Shown here: positions 8,545-18,101 of the stretch, one piece after another
Numbering within the stretch: the stretch's first letter is position 1
How the letters are laid out: the number at the start of each line of letters is the position of its first letter
NCBI RefSeq assembly: GCF_004342625.1
Contig: NZ_SMAH01000009.1
Span: forward strand, 62,001-126,000
Origin: Tepidimonas ignava
GTDB taxonomy: Bacteria > Pseudomonadota > Gammaproteobacteria > Burkholderiales > Burkholderiaceae_C
Direction: 5' to 3'
Length of the DNA stretch: 64,000 nt
Position numbers and translations under genes: made by a program
The notes under the pieces: generated by a model
What the model saw: only the letters and a program-made list of their open reading frames with translations
Told to the model about the DNA's origin: nothing
The model's database searches: none

Positions 8545-9597
8545 TCAGGCGCGGCGCGTCAGCAGCTGAGCCGCTAATTGTACCAGAGCTTTTTGGTGCC
8601 GCTCGCGCTCGGGCGCGCCGCCGGTGGGCAGCGCGCGTGCGGCGGCGATGGCGCGCTCGGCCTCGCGCGCGGCCCAGGCGCGCGCTTCGTCGAGCCCGCC
8701 GCTGGCGCGCACGATGCGCAAAATCTCGCTCAGCTGCTGGCTGCCGCCGGTTTCGATGGCCTGCCGAATCAGCGCGGCCTCGTCGGCGTGGCAACGCCGC
8801 AGCGTGCAGATGATGGGCAGCGTCACCTTGCCCTCGCGCAGGTCGTCGCCGAGGTTTTTGCCGAGTTCGGCGGCATCGCCTTCGTAGTCGAGCACGTCGT
8901 CGACGATCTGAAACGCCGCCCCCAGCGCCTGGCCGTACTCGGCGCAGACCGCCTCGGTGTCGGCATCGGCGTCGGCCAGCAGCGCCGCGATACGGGTGCT
9001 GGCTTCGAACAGCTTGGCCGTCTTGGCCCGGATGACGCGCAGGTACGCGGCCTCGTCCAGGTGCGCGTCGTGCATGTTCATCAACTGCAGCACCTCGCCC
9101 TCGGCGATGACGTTGGTGGCGTCGGCCAGCACGCGCATGATGCGCATGTCGCCGCAGTCCACCATCATCTGGAACGCGCGCGAGTACAAAAAGTCACCCA
9201 CCAACACGCTGGCGGCGTTGCCAAACACCTGGTTGGCGGTGTCGCGCCCGCGCCGCAGCGTGGACTCGTCCACCACGTCGTCGTGCAGCAGCGTGGCGGT
9301 GTGGATGAACTCCACCACCGCCGCCAGCGTGTGGCGCCGCGGGTCGGCGCAGCCCAGCGCCGCGCACATCAGCAGCAGCAAGGCCGGGCGTACCCGCTTG
9401 CCGCCCGCGCCCACGATGTAGTGCGCCACCTGCCCCACCAGCGGCACGTCGCTGCCCAGCCGTTGCTGAATGACGGTGTCCACCGCTTGCATGTCGGCGG
9501 CCACGAGCTGCAACGCCGGTGTGGCGGTGGGGGCGGGGGCGACGGTGTCCAAGATGGTGCGTGGGTCCAAAGGGGGCGACAGCGCCGGATGGCGCAT
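8545..9597 (-). CDS. ispB: polyprenyl (octaprenyl) diphosphate synthase
   Basis: This trans-prenyltransferase lengthens isopentenyl units to make the side chain of ubiquinone. The 350-residue protein has the first Asp-rich motif LLHDDVVDES (Asp106, Asp107, Asp110) and the second IVDDVLDYEGD (Asp233, Asp234, Asp237). It also has GGKRVRP, the substrate-binding block before the first motif. Chain length cannot be fixed by eye; octaprenyl is assumed from the lineage. About 30 residues precede the usual family start, so a later start is possible. It is divergent from the SAH riboswitch-ahcY unit. Confidence 0.92.
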   Translation of the reverse strand: MRHPALSPPLDPRTILDTVAPAPTATPALQLVAADMQAVDTVIQQRLGSDVPLVGQVAHYIVGAGGKRVRPALLLLMCAALGCADPRRHTLAAVVEFIHTATLLHDDVVDESTLRRGRDTANQVFGNAASVLVGDFLYSRAFQMMVDCGDMRIMRVLADATNVIAEGEVLQLMNMHDAHLDEAAYLRVIRAKTAKLFEASTRIAALLADADADTEAVCAEYGQALGAAFQIVDDVLDYEGDAAELGKNLGDDLREGKVTLPIICTLRRCHADEAALIRQAIETGGSQQLSEILRIVRASGGLDEARAWAAREAERAIAAARALPTGGAPERERHQKALVQLAAQLLTRRA

Positions 9598-9633
9598 GCC
9601 CGATTATAGAAAGCGTGCGCGCCCGGCCCACCC

Positions 9634-9639
9634 TATAAT
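9634..9639 (+). promoter_or_regulatory. -10 box of the ahcY promoter
   Basis: A consensus TATAAT lies just before the 5' arm of the SAH riboswitch, so transcription would begin near 9646, at the aptamer. No good -35 hexamer is visible at the usual distance, which suggests a weak or activator-dependent promoter, or an alternative upstream contact. Confidence 0.6.
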
Positions 9640-9643
9640 GCAC

Positions 9644-9765
9644 GTCGTTCCGCGAGGAGCGTTGCAGCGCCGTGGCCGGTTCCGCCAAGCCGGTGGCGCG
9701 AGGCTCGACGGACGACCGACCGCGCCCACCCGCCGGGGCGGCGGTTTTGTTGCCAACGACGCTCA
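9644..9765 (+). promoter_or_regulatory. SAH riboswitch upstream of ahcY
   Basis: The leader carries the conserved core of the S-adenosylhomocysteine riboswitch. The 5' strand GAGGAGCGTTGC is at 9654-9665, the element GAGGCTCG at 9700-9707, and the 3' strand AACGACGCTCA at 9755-9765. The P1 helix pairs 9644-9656 with 9704-9716. The pseudoknot pairs GAGCG at 9657-9661 with CGCTC at 9760-9764. A GC-rich variable hairpin fills 9666-9699. In this family SAH binding turns the downstream gene on, so that adenosylhomocysteinase is made when its inhibitory substrate accumulates. The distance to the ahcY start (about 75 bases) and the target gene both fit. Confidence 0.87.
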
Positions 9766-9839
9766 CCCCACCGGCGCGTGGTGTGAGCTTGATCCCCGCG
9801 CCCACGCACCGGTGGCCCTCGACGCGAAGGAGTCACCGC

Positions 9840-11276
<1,437 letters not shown>

Positions 11277-11293
11277 GGGCCGGCGCGGGCGCG

Positions 11294-12061
11294 ATGCGGG
11301 CAGACCAGCAGCTCGTGCAGCGCGGCCTGGTGGCGTCGCGCTCGGCGGCGCAGCGGCTCATCGACGCCGGCGCGGTGCAGTGGCGGCCCGAGGTCGCCGC
11401 GGCGTGGCGCACGGTGCGCAAAGCCGGCGAGGCGCTGCCTGCGCACGCCGAGCTGCGCGTGGCCGACGACGCCGAGGTGCGCTACGTGTCGCGTGCGGGG
11501 CTCAAGCTGGCCGCCGCGCTGCAGCGCACCGGCGTGGCGGTGGCTGGGCGGCGGTGCCTCGACGTCGGCCAAAGCACCGGCGGGTTCACCGACTGCCTGC
11601 TGCAGTACGGCGCTGCGTGCGTGGTCGGGGTGGAGGTTGGCCACGGCCAGTTGCACCCGCGGCTGCGCGCCGACGCGCGCGTCATCGCCATCGAAGGTTG
11701 CAACGCGCGCGAGCTCACCCCCGAGCGGTTGCGTGCGCTGGGCGGTGCGGCGGCGGCGCCACCGTTTGACCTCATCGTCGGGGACCTGTCCTTCATCTCG
11801 CAAACGCTGGTGTGGCCGGCGCTGGTGCCGCTGCTGGCGCCCGGCGGCGACATGCTGATGCTGGTCAAGCCCCAGTTCGAGCTGCAGCCGGCCGACATCG
11901 GCAAGGGTGGCGTGGTGCGCGACCCGGCGGCCTGGGCGCGGGTGCGCCAGCGCATCGAAGCGGCGGCTGCGGCGCTGGGCTTGCGGCTGCGCGACTACTT
12001 TGACAGCCCCATCGCCGGTGGCGATGGCAACCGGGAGTTTTTGGCATGGCTTGCCCATTGA
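11294..12061 (+). CDS. tlyA: TlyA-family rRNA (cytidine-2'-O)-methyltransferase
   Basis: A 255-residue protein. The N-terminal S4-like RNA-binding segment (MRADQQLVQRGLVASRSAAQ, to about residue 60) is followed by an FtsJ/RrmJ-type methyltransferase fold with SRAGLKLAAAL, CLDVGQSTGGFTDCLL (SAM site) and LIVGDLSFIS. Proteins of this family are often annotated hemolysin A. The characterised role is 2'-O-methylation of rRNA with SAM as donor. Its SAH product is the substrate of the upstream ahcY product, which suits the shared operon. The last 16 bases overlap metF. Confidence 0.9.
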   Translation: MRADQQLVQRGLVASRSAAQRLIDAGAVQWRPEVAAAWRTVRKAGEALPAHAELRVADDAEVRYVSRAGLKLAAALQRTGVAVAGRRCLDVGQSTGGFTDCLLQYGAACVVGVEVGHGQLHPRLRADARVIAIEGCNARELTPERLRALGGAAAAPPFDLIVGDLSFISQTLVWPALVPLLAPGGDMLMLVKPQFELQPADIGKGGVVRDPAAWARVRQRIEAAAAALGLRLRDYFDSPIAGGDGNREFLAWLAH

Positions 12062-12882
12062 GTTTTGAGTTTTTCCCGCCCAAGACGCCCGAAGGCGCGG
12101 CCAAGCTGCGCGCCGCGCGGCAGCGGCTGTACGCCGCGCGGCCGCAGTTTTGCTCGGTCACCTACGGCGCCGGCGGCTCCACGCAGGAGGGCACGTTCAC
12201 CACGGTGGCCGAGATCCTGGCCGAAGGCGTGGACGCCGCGGCGCACTTTTCGTGCATTGGCGCGACGCGCCAGCGCGTGCGCGCGCAACTGGCCGAGCTG
12301 CAGCGCCTGGGCGTGCGCCGCCTGGTGGCGCTGCGCGGCGACCTGCCCAGCGGCTACGGCCTGGGGGGGGAATTCACCTACGCGCGCGACCTGGTGGCGT
12401 TCATCCGCGCGGAGTTTGGCGCCGCCTTTCACATCGAGGTGGCGGCGTACCCCGAAATGCACCCCCAGGCGCGCTCGCCCGAGGCCGACCTGCAGGCGTT
12501 CGCCGCCAAGGTCGCCGCCGGGGCCGACGGCGCCATCACGCAGTATTTTTTCAACGCCGACGCCTACCTGCGCTTCGTCGACGAAGCGCGCGCGGCGGGT
12601 GTGACCGTGCCCATCGTGCCCGGCATCATGCCCATCACCAACGCCACGCAGTTGATGCGGTTTTCCGATGCCTGCGGCGCCGAAATCCCGCGCTGGATCC
12701 GGCTGCGGCTGCAGGGCTACGGCGACGATACGGCCTCGATCCGCGCGTTTGGCCTGGACGTGGTCAGCGCGCTGTGCGAGCGGTTGCTGCGCGCCGGCGC
12801 GCCGGGGCTGCACTTTTACACGATGAACCAGGCCGAGCCGACGCTGGCGATCCTGGACCGCTTGGGCCTGGCGCCAGTGTGA
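12046..12882 (+). CDS. metF: 5,10-methylenetetrahydrofolate reductase
   Basis: This flavoenzyme reduces methylene-THF to methyl-THF, the methyl donor for homocysteine remethylation. The 278-residue protein begins with SFEFFPPKT, the invariant MetF opening. It carries CSVTYGAGGST, HFSCIGATR, ALRGDLPSG and FFNADAYLRF, and ends with FYTMNQAEPTLAIL. All match the bacterial MetF barrel. It overlaps tlyA by 16 bases. With ahcY it completes the activated-methyl cycle. No metH is present in the window. Confidence 0.97.
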   Translation: MACPLSFEFFPPKTPEGAAKLRAARQRLYAARPQFCSVTYGAGGSTQEGTFTTVAEILAEGVDAAAHFSCIGATRQRVRAQLAELQRLGVRRLVALRGDLPSGYGLGGEFTYARDLVAFIRAEFGAAFHIEVAAYPEMHPQARSPEADLQAFAAKVAAGADGAITQYFFNADAYLRFVDEARAAGVTVPIVPGIMPITNATQLMRFSDACGAEIPRWIRLRLQGYGDDTASIRAFGLDVVSALCERLLRAGAPGLHFYTMNQAEPTLAILDRLGLAPV

Positions 12883-12890
12883 GCGGGTGT

Positions 12891-12910
12891 TTATACGCTT
12901 GGGCGTATAA
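12891..12910. promoter_or_regulatory. 8-bp inverted repeat ahead of metY (possible operator)
   Basis: A perfect dyad TTATACGC-ttgg-GCGTATAA lies nine bases after the metF stop and about 100 bases before metY. It is unusually AT-containing for this DNA and has no following T run, so a regulator site for metY is likelier than a terminator. The binding protein is not known. Confidence 0.45.
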
Positions 12911-13006
12911 GAACATGAGCCGAAATTCGTGGACAACGTCGGCCACGCTGCGCTATCGTTGCCGCCGCCATCCCTGACCCCCGTGGTTTGCCGAGGAGAA
13001 CCTGCC

Positions 13007-14278
13007 ATGCGATTCGAAACCCAGGCCGTGCACGCCGGCTACCAACCCGACCCGACCACCAAGGCCGTCGTGCCGCCGATCTACCAAACGGTGGCCTACG
13101 CCTTCGACAGCGCGCAGCACGGCGCCGACCTGTTCGACCTCAAGGTGCCGGGCAACATCTACACCCGCATCATGAACCCGACCCAGGCGGTGCTGGAGGC
13201 GCGCCTGGCGGCGCTGGAAGGTGGCGTCGGGGCGCTCGCGCTGGCTTCGGGGCAGGCGGCCATCACCTACGCCATCCAGACCATTGCGGAGGCGGGCGAC
13301 AACATCGTGTCGGCCAGCGCCTTGTACGGCGGCACCTACAACCTGTTTGCGCACACGCTGCCGCAGTACGGCATCGAGGTGCGCTTTGCCGACAGCGACC
13401 GCCCAGAAACCTTCGAGCCGCTGATCGACGCGCGCACCAAGGCCATCTACTGCGAGTCGATGGGCAACCCGCGCGGCAACGTCACCGACCTGGCGGCGCT
13501 GGCGGCCATCGCGCACCGCCACGGCGTGCCGCTGATCGTCGACAACACCGTGCCCAGCCCCTACCTGTGCCGCCCGTTTGAGCACGGCGCCGACATCGTC
13601 GTGCATTCGCTCACCAAATACCTGGGTGGCCACGGCACCAGCGTGGGCGGCGCGATCGTCGATTCGGGCAAGTTCCCGTGGGCCGAGCACAAAGCGCGCT
13701 TCAAGCGCCTCAACGAACCGGATGTCAGCTACCACGGCGTGGTCTACACCGAGGCGCTGGGGCCGGCGGCCTACATCGGCCGCGCGCGCGTGGTGCCGCT
13801 GCGCAACATGGGCGCGGCGATTTCGCCGTTCAACGCCTTTTTGATCCTGCAGGGCATCGAGACGCTGCCGCTGCGCATGGACCGCATCTGCGACAACACG
13901 CTGGCGGTGGCGCGGTTTTTGCGCGCGCACCCCAAGGTGCGCTGGGTGCGCTACGCCGGCCTGCCCGACGACCCGTACCACGCGCTGGCGCAGCGCTACC
14001 TGGGCGGGCGCGCGTCGGGGCTGCTGACCTTTGGCATCGAAGGCGGGCGCGCGGCCGGCGAGCGTTTTTTGGATGCGCTGCAACTGTTCACGCGGCTGGT
14101 CAACATCGGCGACGTGCGCTCGCTGGCCACCCACCCGGCCAGCACCACGCACCGGCAACTGTCGCCCGAGGAGCTGGCCAAGGCGGGTGTCACCGAAGAC
14201 ACCGTGCGCCTGTGCGTTGGCATTGAGCACATCGACGACCTCAAAGCCGATTTGGAGCAGGCGCTGGCGGCCGCGTGA
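13007..14278 (+). CDS. metY: O-acetylhomoserine aminocarboxypropyltransferase / sulfhydrylase
   Basis: This pyridoxal-phosphate enzyme makes homocysteine from O-acetyl (or O-succinyl) homoserine and sulfide, the direct sulfhydrylation route to methionine. The 423-residue protein has the Cys/Met-metabolism PLP signatures [25 protein letters not shown], the Asp-containing [16 protein letters not shown], and the Schiff-base lysine in [12 protein letters not shown] near residue 205. The C-terminal [12 protein letters not shown] is typical of MetY. The ATG at 13007 is preceded by GAGGAG. It stands alone after the metF operon, behind a dyad at 12891-12910. Confidence 0.95.
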   Translation: MRFETQAVHAGYQPDPTTKAVVPPIYQTVAYAFDSAQHGADLFDLKVPGNIYTRIMNPTQAVLEARLAALEGGVGALALASGQAAITYAIQTIAEAGDNIVSASALYGGTYNLFAHTLPQYGIEVRFADSDRPETFEPLIDARTKAIYCESMGNPRGNVTDLAALAAIAHRHGVPLIVDNTVPSPYLCRPFEHGADIVVHSLTKYLGGHGTSVGGAIVDSGKFPWAEHKARFKRLNEPDVSYHGVVYTEALGPAAYIGRARVVPLRNMGAAISPFNAFLILQGIETLPLRMDRICDNTLAVARFLRAHPKVRWVRYAGLPDDPYHALAQRYLGGRASGLLTFGIEGGRAAGERFLDALQLFTRLVNIGDVRSLATHPASTTHRQLSPEELAKAGVTEDTVRLCVGIEHIDDLKADLEQALAAA

Positions 14279-14356
14279 GCGGACGCAGCCGCTTGGGCCG
14301 GGCGCAGCCCCCCACGGGTTGAGCCGCCGGGGCGGGGGCGTTGGGGACCCGGCGTC

Positions 14357-15280
14357 TTAGGCGCGCGGGGGCTCGCCGCCGTCCACCCGCCACGCGGCGC
14401 CAGGGCCTTGGCGAAGCGCGTCCAGCACCCAGGGCAGCGCGGTGCGTAACTGCTCGGCCAGCGTGTAGGGCGGGTTGATGATCAGCATGCCGCTGGCGCG
14501 CAGCCCCGTGGTGACGCGCCCGCGTGCGGCGGCGGCCTTGCGCTGCGGGTCGGGGCGCGTGCCGACGTTGAGCTCGGCCTGCAACCAGGCGCGGCCATGG
14601 TGCTGCGCCAACGCACGCAGCCGCTTGGGCAGCGCGTGCGCCTGCTCGCGCCCGATCAGCGGGTACCACACCAGGTAGCACCCTTGGGCGAAGCGGTGCA
14701 GCGCCTCGCCCACGGTGGCCACGACGGCGGCGTAGTCGGTCTTGAGTTCGTAGCTGGGGTCGATCAGCACCAGCGCACGGCGCGTGGGTGGTGGCAGCAG
14801 CGCGCGCAGGCCGCGCAGCCCGTCGTCGCGCCGCAGCGTGATGCGGGCGTGCGGCCATTGCTCGCTCCAGGCGCGCACCTGGCGGTCCAGCAGCCTTCCG
14901 TCGGTGGGGTGCCACTCGAACAGGGCCAGCCGGTCTTGGGGCCGCAGCCGTTGCGCCAGCAGCGCTGGCGAGCCGGGGTAGTGGCGCAGCGCGCCGTCGG
15001 GGTTGCACGCGGCCACGGCCTCCAGGTAGGCGCGCACCGGTGGTGGGGTGTCGGCCTGCCCCTGGGCGTGGCGCCACAGCGCGCCGATGCCGGCTGCGGC
15101 CTCGCCCGAGGTTTGCGCGGCGTCGTGGTCGAGCCGGTACTGGCCGGCGCCGGCGTGCGTGTCCACCAGCCACAGGCCGGTGTCCTTGTGCTGCAGGTGC
15201 TGCAGGGCGGCCAGCAGCGCCAGGTGCTTGAGCACATCGGCGTGGTTGCCCGCGTGGAAGGCGTGTCGGTAACTGAACAT
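14357..15280 (-). CDS. rlmJ: 23S rRNA (adenine(2030)-N6)-methyltransferase
   Basis: RlmJ methylates A2030 of 23S rRNA. The 307-residue protein begins MFSYRHAFHAGNHADVLKH, the diagnostic N-terminus of the family. It has DTHAGAGQY as SAM-binding motif, IDPSYELKTDY as the catalytic DPPY-like motif, and a second NPPY near residue 272. The family usually has about 280 residues, so the C-terminus is slightly extended. It is convergent with metY, with about 80 GC-rich bases between and no clear terminator. Confidence 0.93.
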   Translation of the reverse strand: MFSYRHAFHAGNHADVLKHLALLAALQHLQHKDTGLWLVDTHAGAGQYRLDHDAAQTSGEAAAGIGALWRHAQGQADTPPPVRAYLEAVAACNPDGALRHYPGSPALLAQRLRPQDRLALFEWHPTDGRLLDRQVRAWSEQWPHARITLRRDDGLRGLRALLPPPTRRALVLIDPSYELKTDYAAVVATVGEALHRFAQGCYLVWYPLIGREQAHALPKRLRALAQHHGRAWLQAELNVGTRPDPQRKAAAARGRVTTGLRASGMLIINPPYTLAEQLRTALPWVLDALRQGPGAAWRVDGGEPPRA

Positions 15281-15346
15281 CGTGCGCTATCGTAGCCGAG
15301 GCGTCCGCGCAGCCGGCGTGGCGCTGGCGCGCTGTCGTCTATGGGC

Positions 15347-15352
15347 TATAAT
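15347..15352 (+). promoter_or_regulatory. -10 box of the rplM-rpsI promoter
   Basis: TATAAT about 120 bases before rplM, in the divergent gap with rlmJ. No convincing -35 element is seen at 16-18 bases. The long leader (about 115 bases) may carry translational control, since L13 is known to autoregulate in E. coli, but I cannot assign a structure here. Confidence 0.55.
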
Positions 15353-15472
15353 GCCCTGTTTCGCAGCGCCACGCCAGGCTCCGCGGCGAAGCAGCAACAC
15401 CACCTCAGAGGCCGCCAGCAGAAGCGGCTCCGACCGTGGAAAAGAGCCGGCCAAACCACAGGAACCCAAACC

Positions 15473-15904
15473 ATGACCAAGACCTTCAGCGCCAAGCCCG
15501 CTGAGGTGGTGCATGAGTGGTTTGTGATTGACGCCACCGACAAGGTGCTCGGACGTGTCGCCAGCGAAGTGGCACGCCGACTGCGCGGCAAGCACAAGGC
15601 CATCTACACCCCTCACGTCGACACGGGCGACTTCATCATCGTCGTCAACGCCGACAAGATCCGCGTCACGGGCAACAAGGCCCAGGACAAGATCTACTAC
15701 CGCCACACCGGCTACCCCGGTGGCATTCGCTCGATCAATTTCCGCGACATGCAGGCCAAGCACCCGGGCCGCGCGCTGGAAAAGGCCGTCAAGGGCATGC
15801 TGCCCAAGGGGCCGCTGGGCTACGCCATGATCAAAAAGCTCAAGGTCTACGCCGGCCCGGAGCATCCGCATGGTGCCCAGCAACCCAAGGTGCTGGAAAT
15901 CTAA
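15473..15904 (+). CDS. rplM: 50S ribosomal protein L13
   Basis: Early-assembling large-subunit protein that binds 23S rRNA. The 143 residues match the usual 142, with [31 protein letters not shown] and the C-terminal [13 protein letters not shown]. The start ATG follows a long leader. rpsI follows after 12 bases with AAGGAG between, the standard L13-S9 operon. Confidence 0.98.
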   Translation: MTKTFSAKPAEVVHEWFVIDATDKVLGRVASEVARRLRGKHKAIYTPHVDTGDFIIVVNADKIRVTGNKAQDKIYYRHTGYPGGIRSINFRDMQAKHPGRALEKAVKGMLPKGPLGYAMIKKLKVYAGPEHPHGAQQPKVLEI

Positions 15905-15916
15905 AGGAGCGGCAGC

Positions 15917-16309
15917 ATGATCGGTGAATGGAACAACGGCACCGGCCGGCGCAAGACCAGCGTCGCCCGCGTGTTCCTCAAAAAGGGCTCGGGCAAGATC
16001 ACGATCAACGGTCGTGACATCCGCGAGTATTTCGGTCGCGAGACCTCCATCATGATCGCGCGCCAGCCGCTGGTGCTGACGGGTCATGAAGAGACGTTCG
16101 ACATCATGGTCAACGTCCACGGCGGCGGCGAGTCGGGGCAAGCGGGTGCGGTGCGCCACGGCATCACGCGTGCGCTGATCGACTACGACCCCAGCCTCAA
16201 GCCGCAACTGAGCGCCGCGGGCTACGTCACGCGCGACGCGCGTGAAGTCGAGCGCAAGAAAGTGGGTCTGCGCAAGGCCCGCCGCGCCAAGCAGTTCAGC
16301 AAGCGCTGA
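15917..16309 (+). CDS. rpsI: 30S ribosomal protein S9
   Basis: Small-subunit protein whose C-terminal tail reaches the P-site tRNA. The 130 residues show [19 protein letters not shown], the [19 protein letters not shown] block and the invariant basic tail ending QFSKR. It is co-transcribed with rplM and followed by a terminator at 16383-16420. Confidence 0.98.
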   Translation: MIGEWNNGTGRRKTSVARVFLKKGSGKITINGRDIREYFGRETSIMIARQPLVLTGHEETFDIMVNVHGGGESGQAGAVRHGITRALIDYDPSLKPQLSAAGYVTRDAREVERKKVGLRKARRAKQFSKR

Positions 16310-16382
16310 TCCGGCGCCAGGCCCTGGGTGCGCGTGGCGCGGGCAGTCCCCGCCGCGTGCCCGGGCCGCAGCGACCCGCCAC

Positions 16383-16420
16383 CGCCTGCCGGTCCCGCGC
16401 TCGGGGAGGCAGGCGTTTTT
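16383..16420 (+). terminator. rho-independent terminator after rpsI
   Basis: The stem CGCCTGCC / GGCAGGCG encloses a 17-base loop and is followed directly by five T (16416-16420). It ends the ribosomal protein operon before erpA. Confidence 0.82.
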
Positions 16421-16550
16421 GTTGCCGGGTTGGGGCCGCCAGCGGCGGCACAAACCACTGCGCGCAGTAGGGGTTTGGCGCCCCGGGTGCGCCCCCTGGC
16501 GCGCCCGGATGCGCTAAGCTTGCACCCAACCCATTTTCGAGAGGATTGCC

Positions 16551-16931
16551 ATGAGCGCCGTTGCCGATGCCGCCACCCCCGACACCACCCAAGAGATGCC
16601 CGCACCGCTGGTGTTCACCGACGCGGCGGCGGCCAAGGTGGCCGAGCTGATCGCCGAAGAGGGCAACCCCGACCTGAAGCTGCGCGTGTTCGTGCAGGGC
16701 GGTGGCTGCTCGGGGTTCCAGTACGGCTTCACGTTCGACGAAACCGTCAACGAGGACGACACGCAAATGCAGCGTGGGGGCGTCACCCTGTTGATCGACG
16801 CGATGAGCCTGCAGTACCTGATGGGCGCCGAAATCGACTACAAGGAAGATCTGCAAGGCGCGCAGTTCGTCATCCGCAATCCCAACGCGGTGACCACCTG
16901 CGGTTGCGGCTCCAGCTTCAGCGTCGGCTGA
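16551..16931 (+). CDS. erpA: iron-sulfur cluster insertion protein ErpA
   Basis: An A-type carrier that delivers Fe-S clusters to apoproteins such as those of isoprenoid synthesis and respiration. The 126-residue protein has the three conserved cysteines: GGGCSGF (Cys53) and TCGCGSSF (Cys117, Cys119). An N-terminal extension of about 20 residues is typical of beta-proteobacterial ErpA. A GAGAGGA ribosome binding site precedes the ATG. It stands as a single gene between the rpsI terminator and convergent anmK. Confidence 0.95.
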   Translation: MSAVADAATPDTTQEMPAPLVFTDAAAAKVAELIAEEGNPDLKLRVFVQGGGCSGFQYGFTFDETVNEDDTQMQRGGVTLLIDAMSLQYLMGAEIDYKEDLQGAQFVIRNPNAVTTCGCGSSFSVG

Positions 16932-16937
16932 GCCAGC

Positions 16938-18101
16938 TCAGGTGGGGTACAGCGCGCCCAACACCCGTGGGCCGGCGGCGCCCGTGACCTCGGGCACATT
17001 GCCGGCGGCGCCGCGCAGGTGCTGGGCCGCCAACCACGCGAACGCCGCCGCTTCGACCTGCTCGGCCGGCCAGCCGTGCAGGTCGGTGGGTTCCACCGGC
17101 ACGGGCGACAGCCGCTCGGACAAGCCGTTCATCAGCTGCCGGTTGCGCGCACCACCGCCGCACACCAGCACCCGCTGCAGGCTGCCGGGGCCGTCGGGGC
17201 CCCAGTCGGCGTGCATCAGCGCCTGAACCACCGTTCCCACCGTGAACGCCGCCAGCGTGGCCTGCACATCCGCGGGGCGCAGGCCGGGGTGTTGGCGCAA
17301 CACGGTGTCCAGCCAGTCCAGGTGGTAGCGGTCGCGCCCGGTGCTGCGCGGGCCGCGGCGTGCCAGCCAGGGGTCGGCCAGCAGCGCTTGCAGCAGCGCC
17401 GCGTCGGGGTGGCCCTGGCGGCCCCAGGCACCGTCGGCGTCGTAGGGTTGGCCCGTGTGGCGTTGGCACCAGCCATCCAGCAACACGTTGCCGGGACCGG
17501 TGTCGAAGCCGGTTACCGTGCCGTTGGCGCGCAGCAGCGTGGCGTTGGCGATGCCGCCGATGTTGACCACCGCCACCGCCTGCCCCGGCGTGCCAAAGGC
17601 CGCGCGGTGAAACGCAGGCACCAGCGGCGCGCCTTGGCCACCCGCGGCGATGTCGCGGCTGCGCAGATCGGTCACCACCGCGATACCGGTGCGCTCGGCC
17701 AACCAGGCCGGCGCCAGCAGTTGCAGCGTGTACGGGGCCTCGTCGGTGCCCAGCGCTGGGTGACCTGGCGGCAGGTGGCGTACCGTTTGGCCGTGTGCGC
17801 CGATGGCGGCGATGGCCGACGCCGGCAGCGCGCTGCGGGCCAGCAGGGCATGCACGACCCCGGCGTACACCTCGGCCAGCGCCACGCCCGCTTGCTGCGC
17901 GCGGTGCAGCTCGTTGGGCCCCGGGGTTTGCAGCGCCAGCAGCGCCGCGCGCAGCGCCTCGGGCATCGGTTGATGCACGTGCGCGACGACGCGCCCTGCC
18001 GAGCCGCCCTCCTGGGCGTCCCACGCGACGATGACACCGTCCACCCCGTCCAGCGAGGTGCCGGACATCAACCCGATGCACCGCAGCGGCGCGGCACTCA
18101 T
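16938..18101 (-). CDS. anmK: anhydro-N-acetylmuramic acid kinase
   Basis: AnmK cleaves and phosphorylates 1,6-anhydro-MurNAc released by lytic transglycosylases, so that it re-enters amino-sugar metabolism. The 387-residue protein shows GLMSGTSLDGVDGV at the N-terminus, GAHGQTVRH, VVNIGGIANAT, TGFDTGPGNVLLD and the late VCGGGARNRQLM. Together with mpl, the M23 peptidase and the lytic transglycosylase in this window it belongs to cell-wall turnover and recycling. Its start overlaps the stop of the upstream M23 peptidase gene, so both are one transcript. Confidence 0.96.
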   Translation of the reverse strand: MSAAPLRCIGLMSGTSLDGVDGVIVAWDAQEGGSAGRVVAHVHQPMPEALRAALLALQTPGPNELHRAQQAGVALAEVYAGVVHALLARSALPASAIAAIGAHGQTVRHLPPGHPALGTDEAPYTLQLLAPAWLAERTGIAVVTDLRSRDIAAGGQGAPLVPAFHRAAFGTPGQAVAVVNIGGIANATLLRANGTVTGFDTGPGNVLLDGWCQRHTGQPYDADGAWGRQGHPDAALLQALLADPWLARRGPRSTGRDRYHLDWLDTVLRQHPGLRPADVQATLAAFTVGTVVQALMHADWGPDGPGSLQRVLVCGGGARNRQLMNGLSERLSPVPVEPTDLHGWPAEQVEAAAFAWLAAQHLRGAAGNVPEVTGAAGPRVLGALYPT

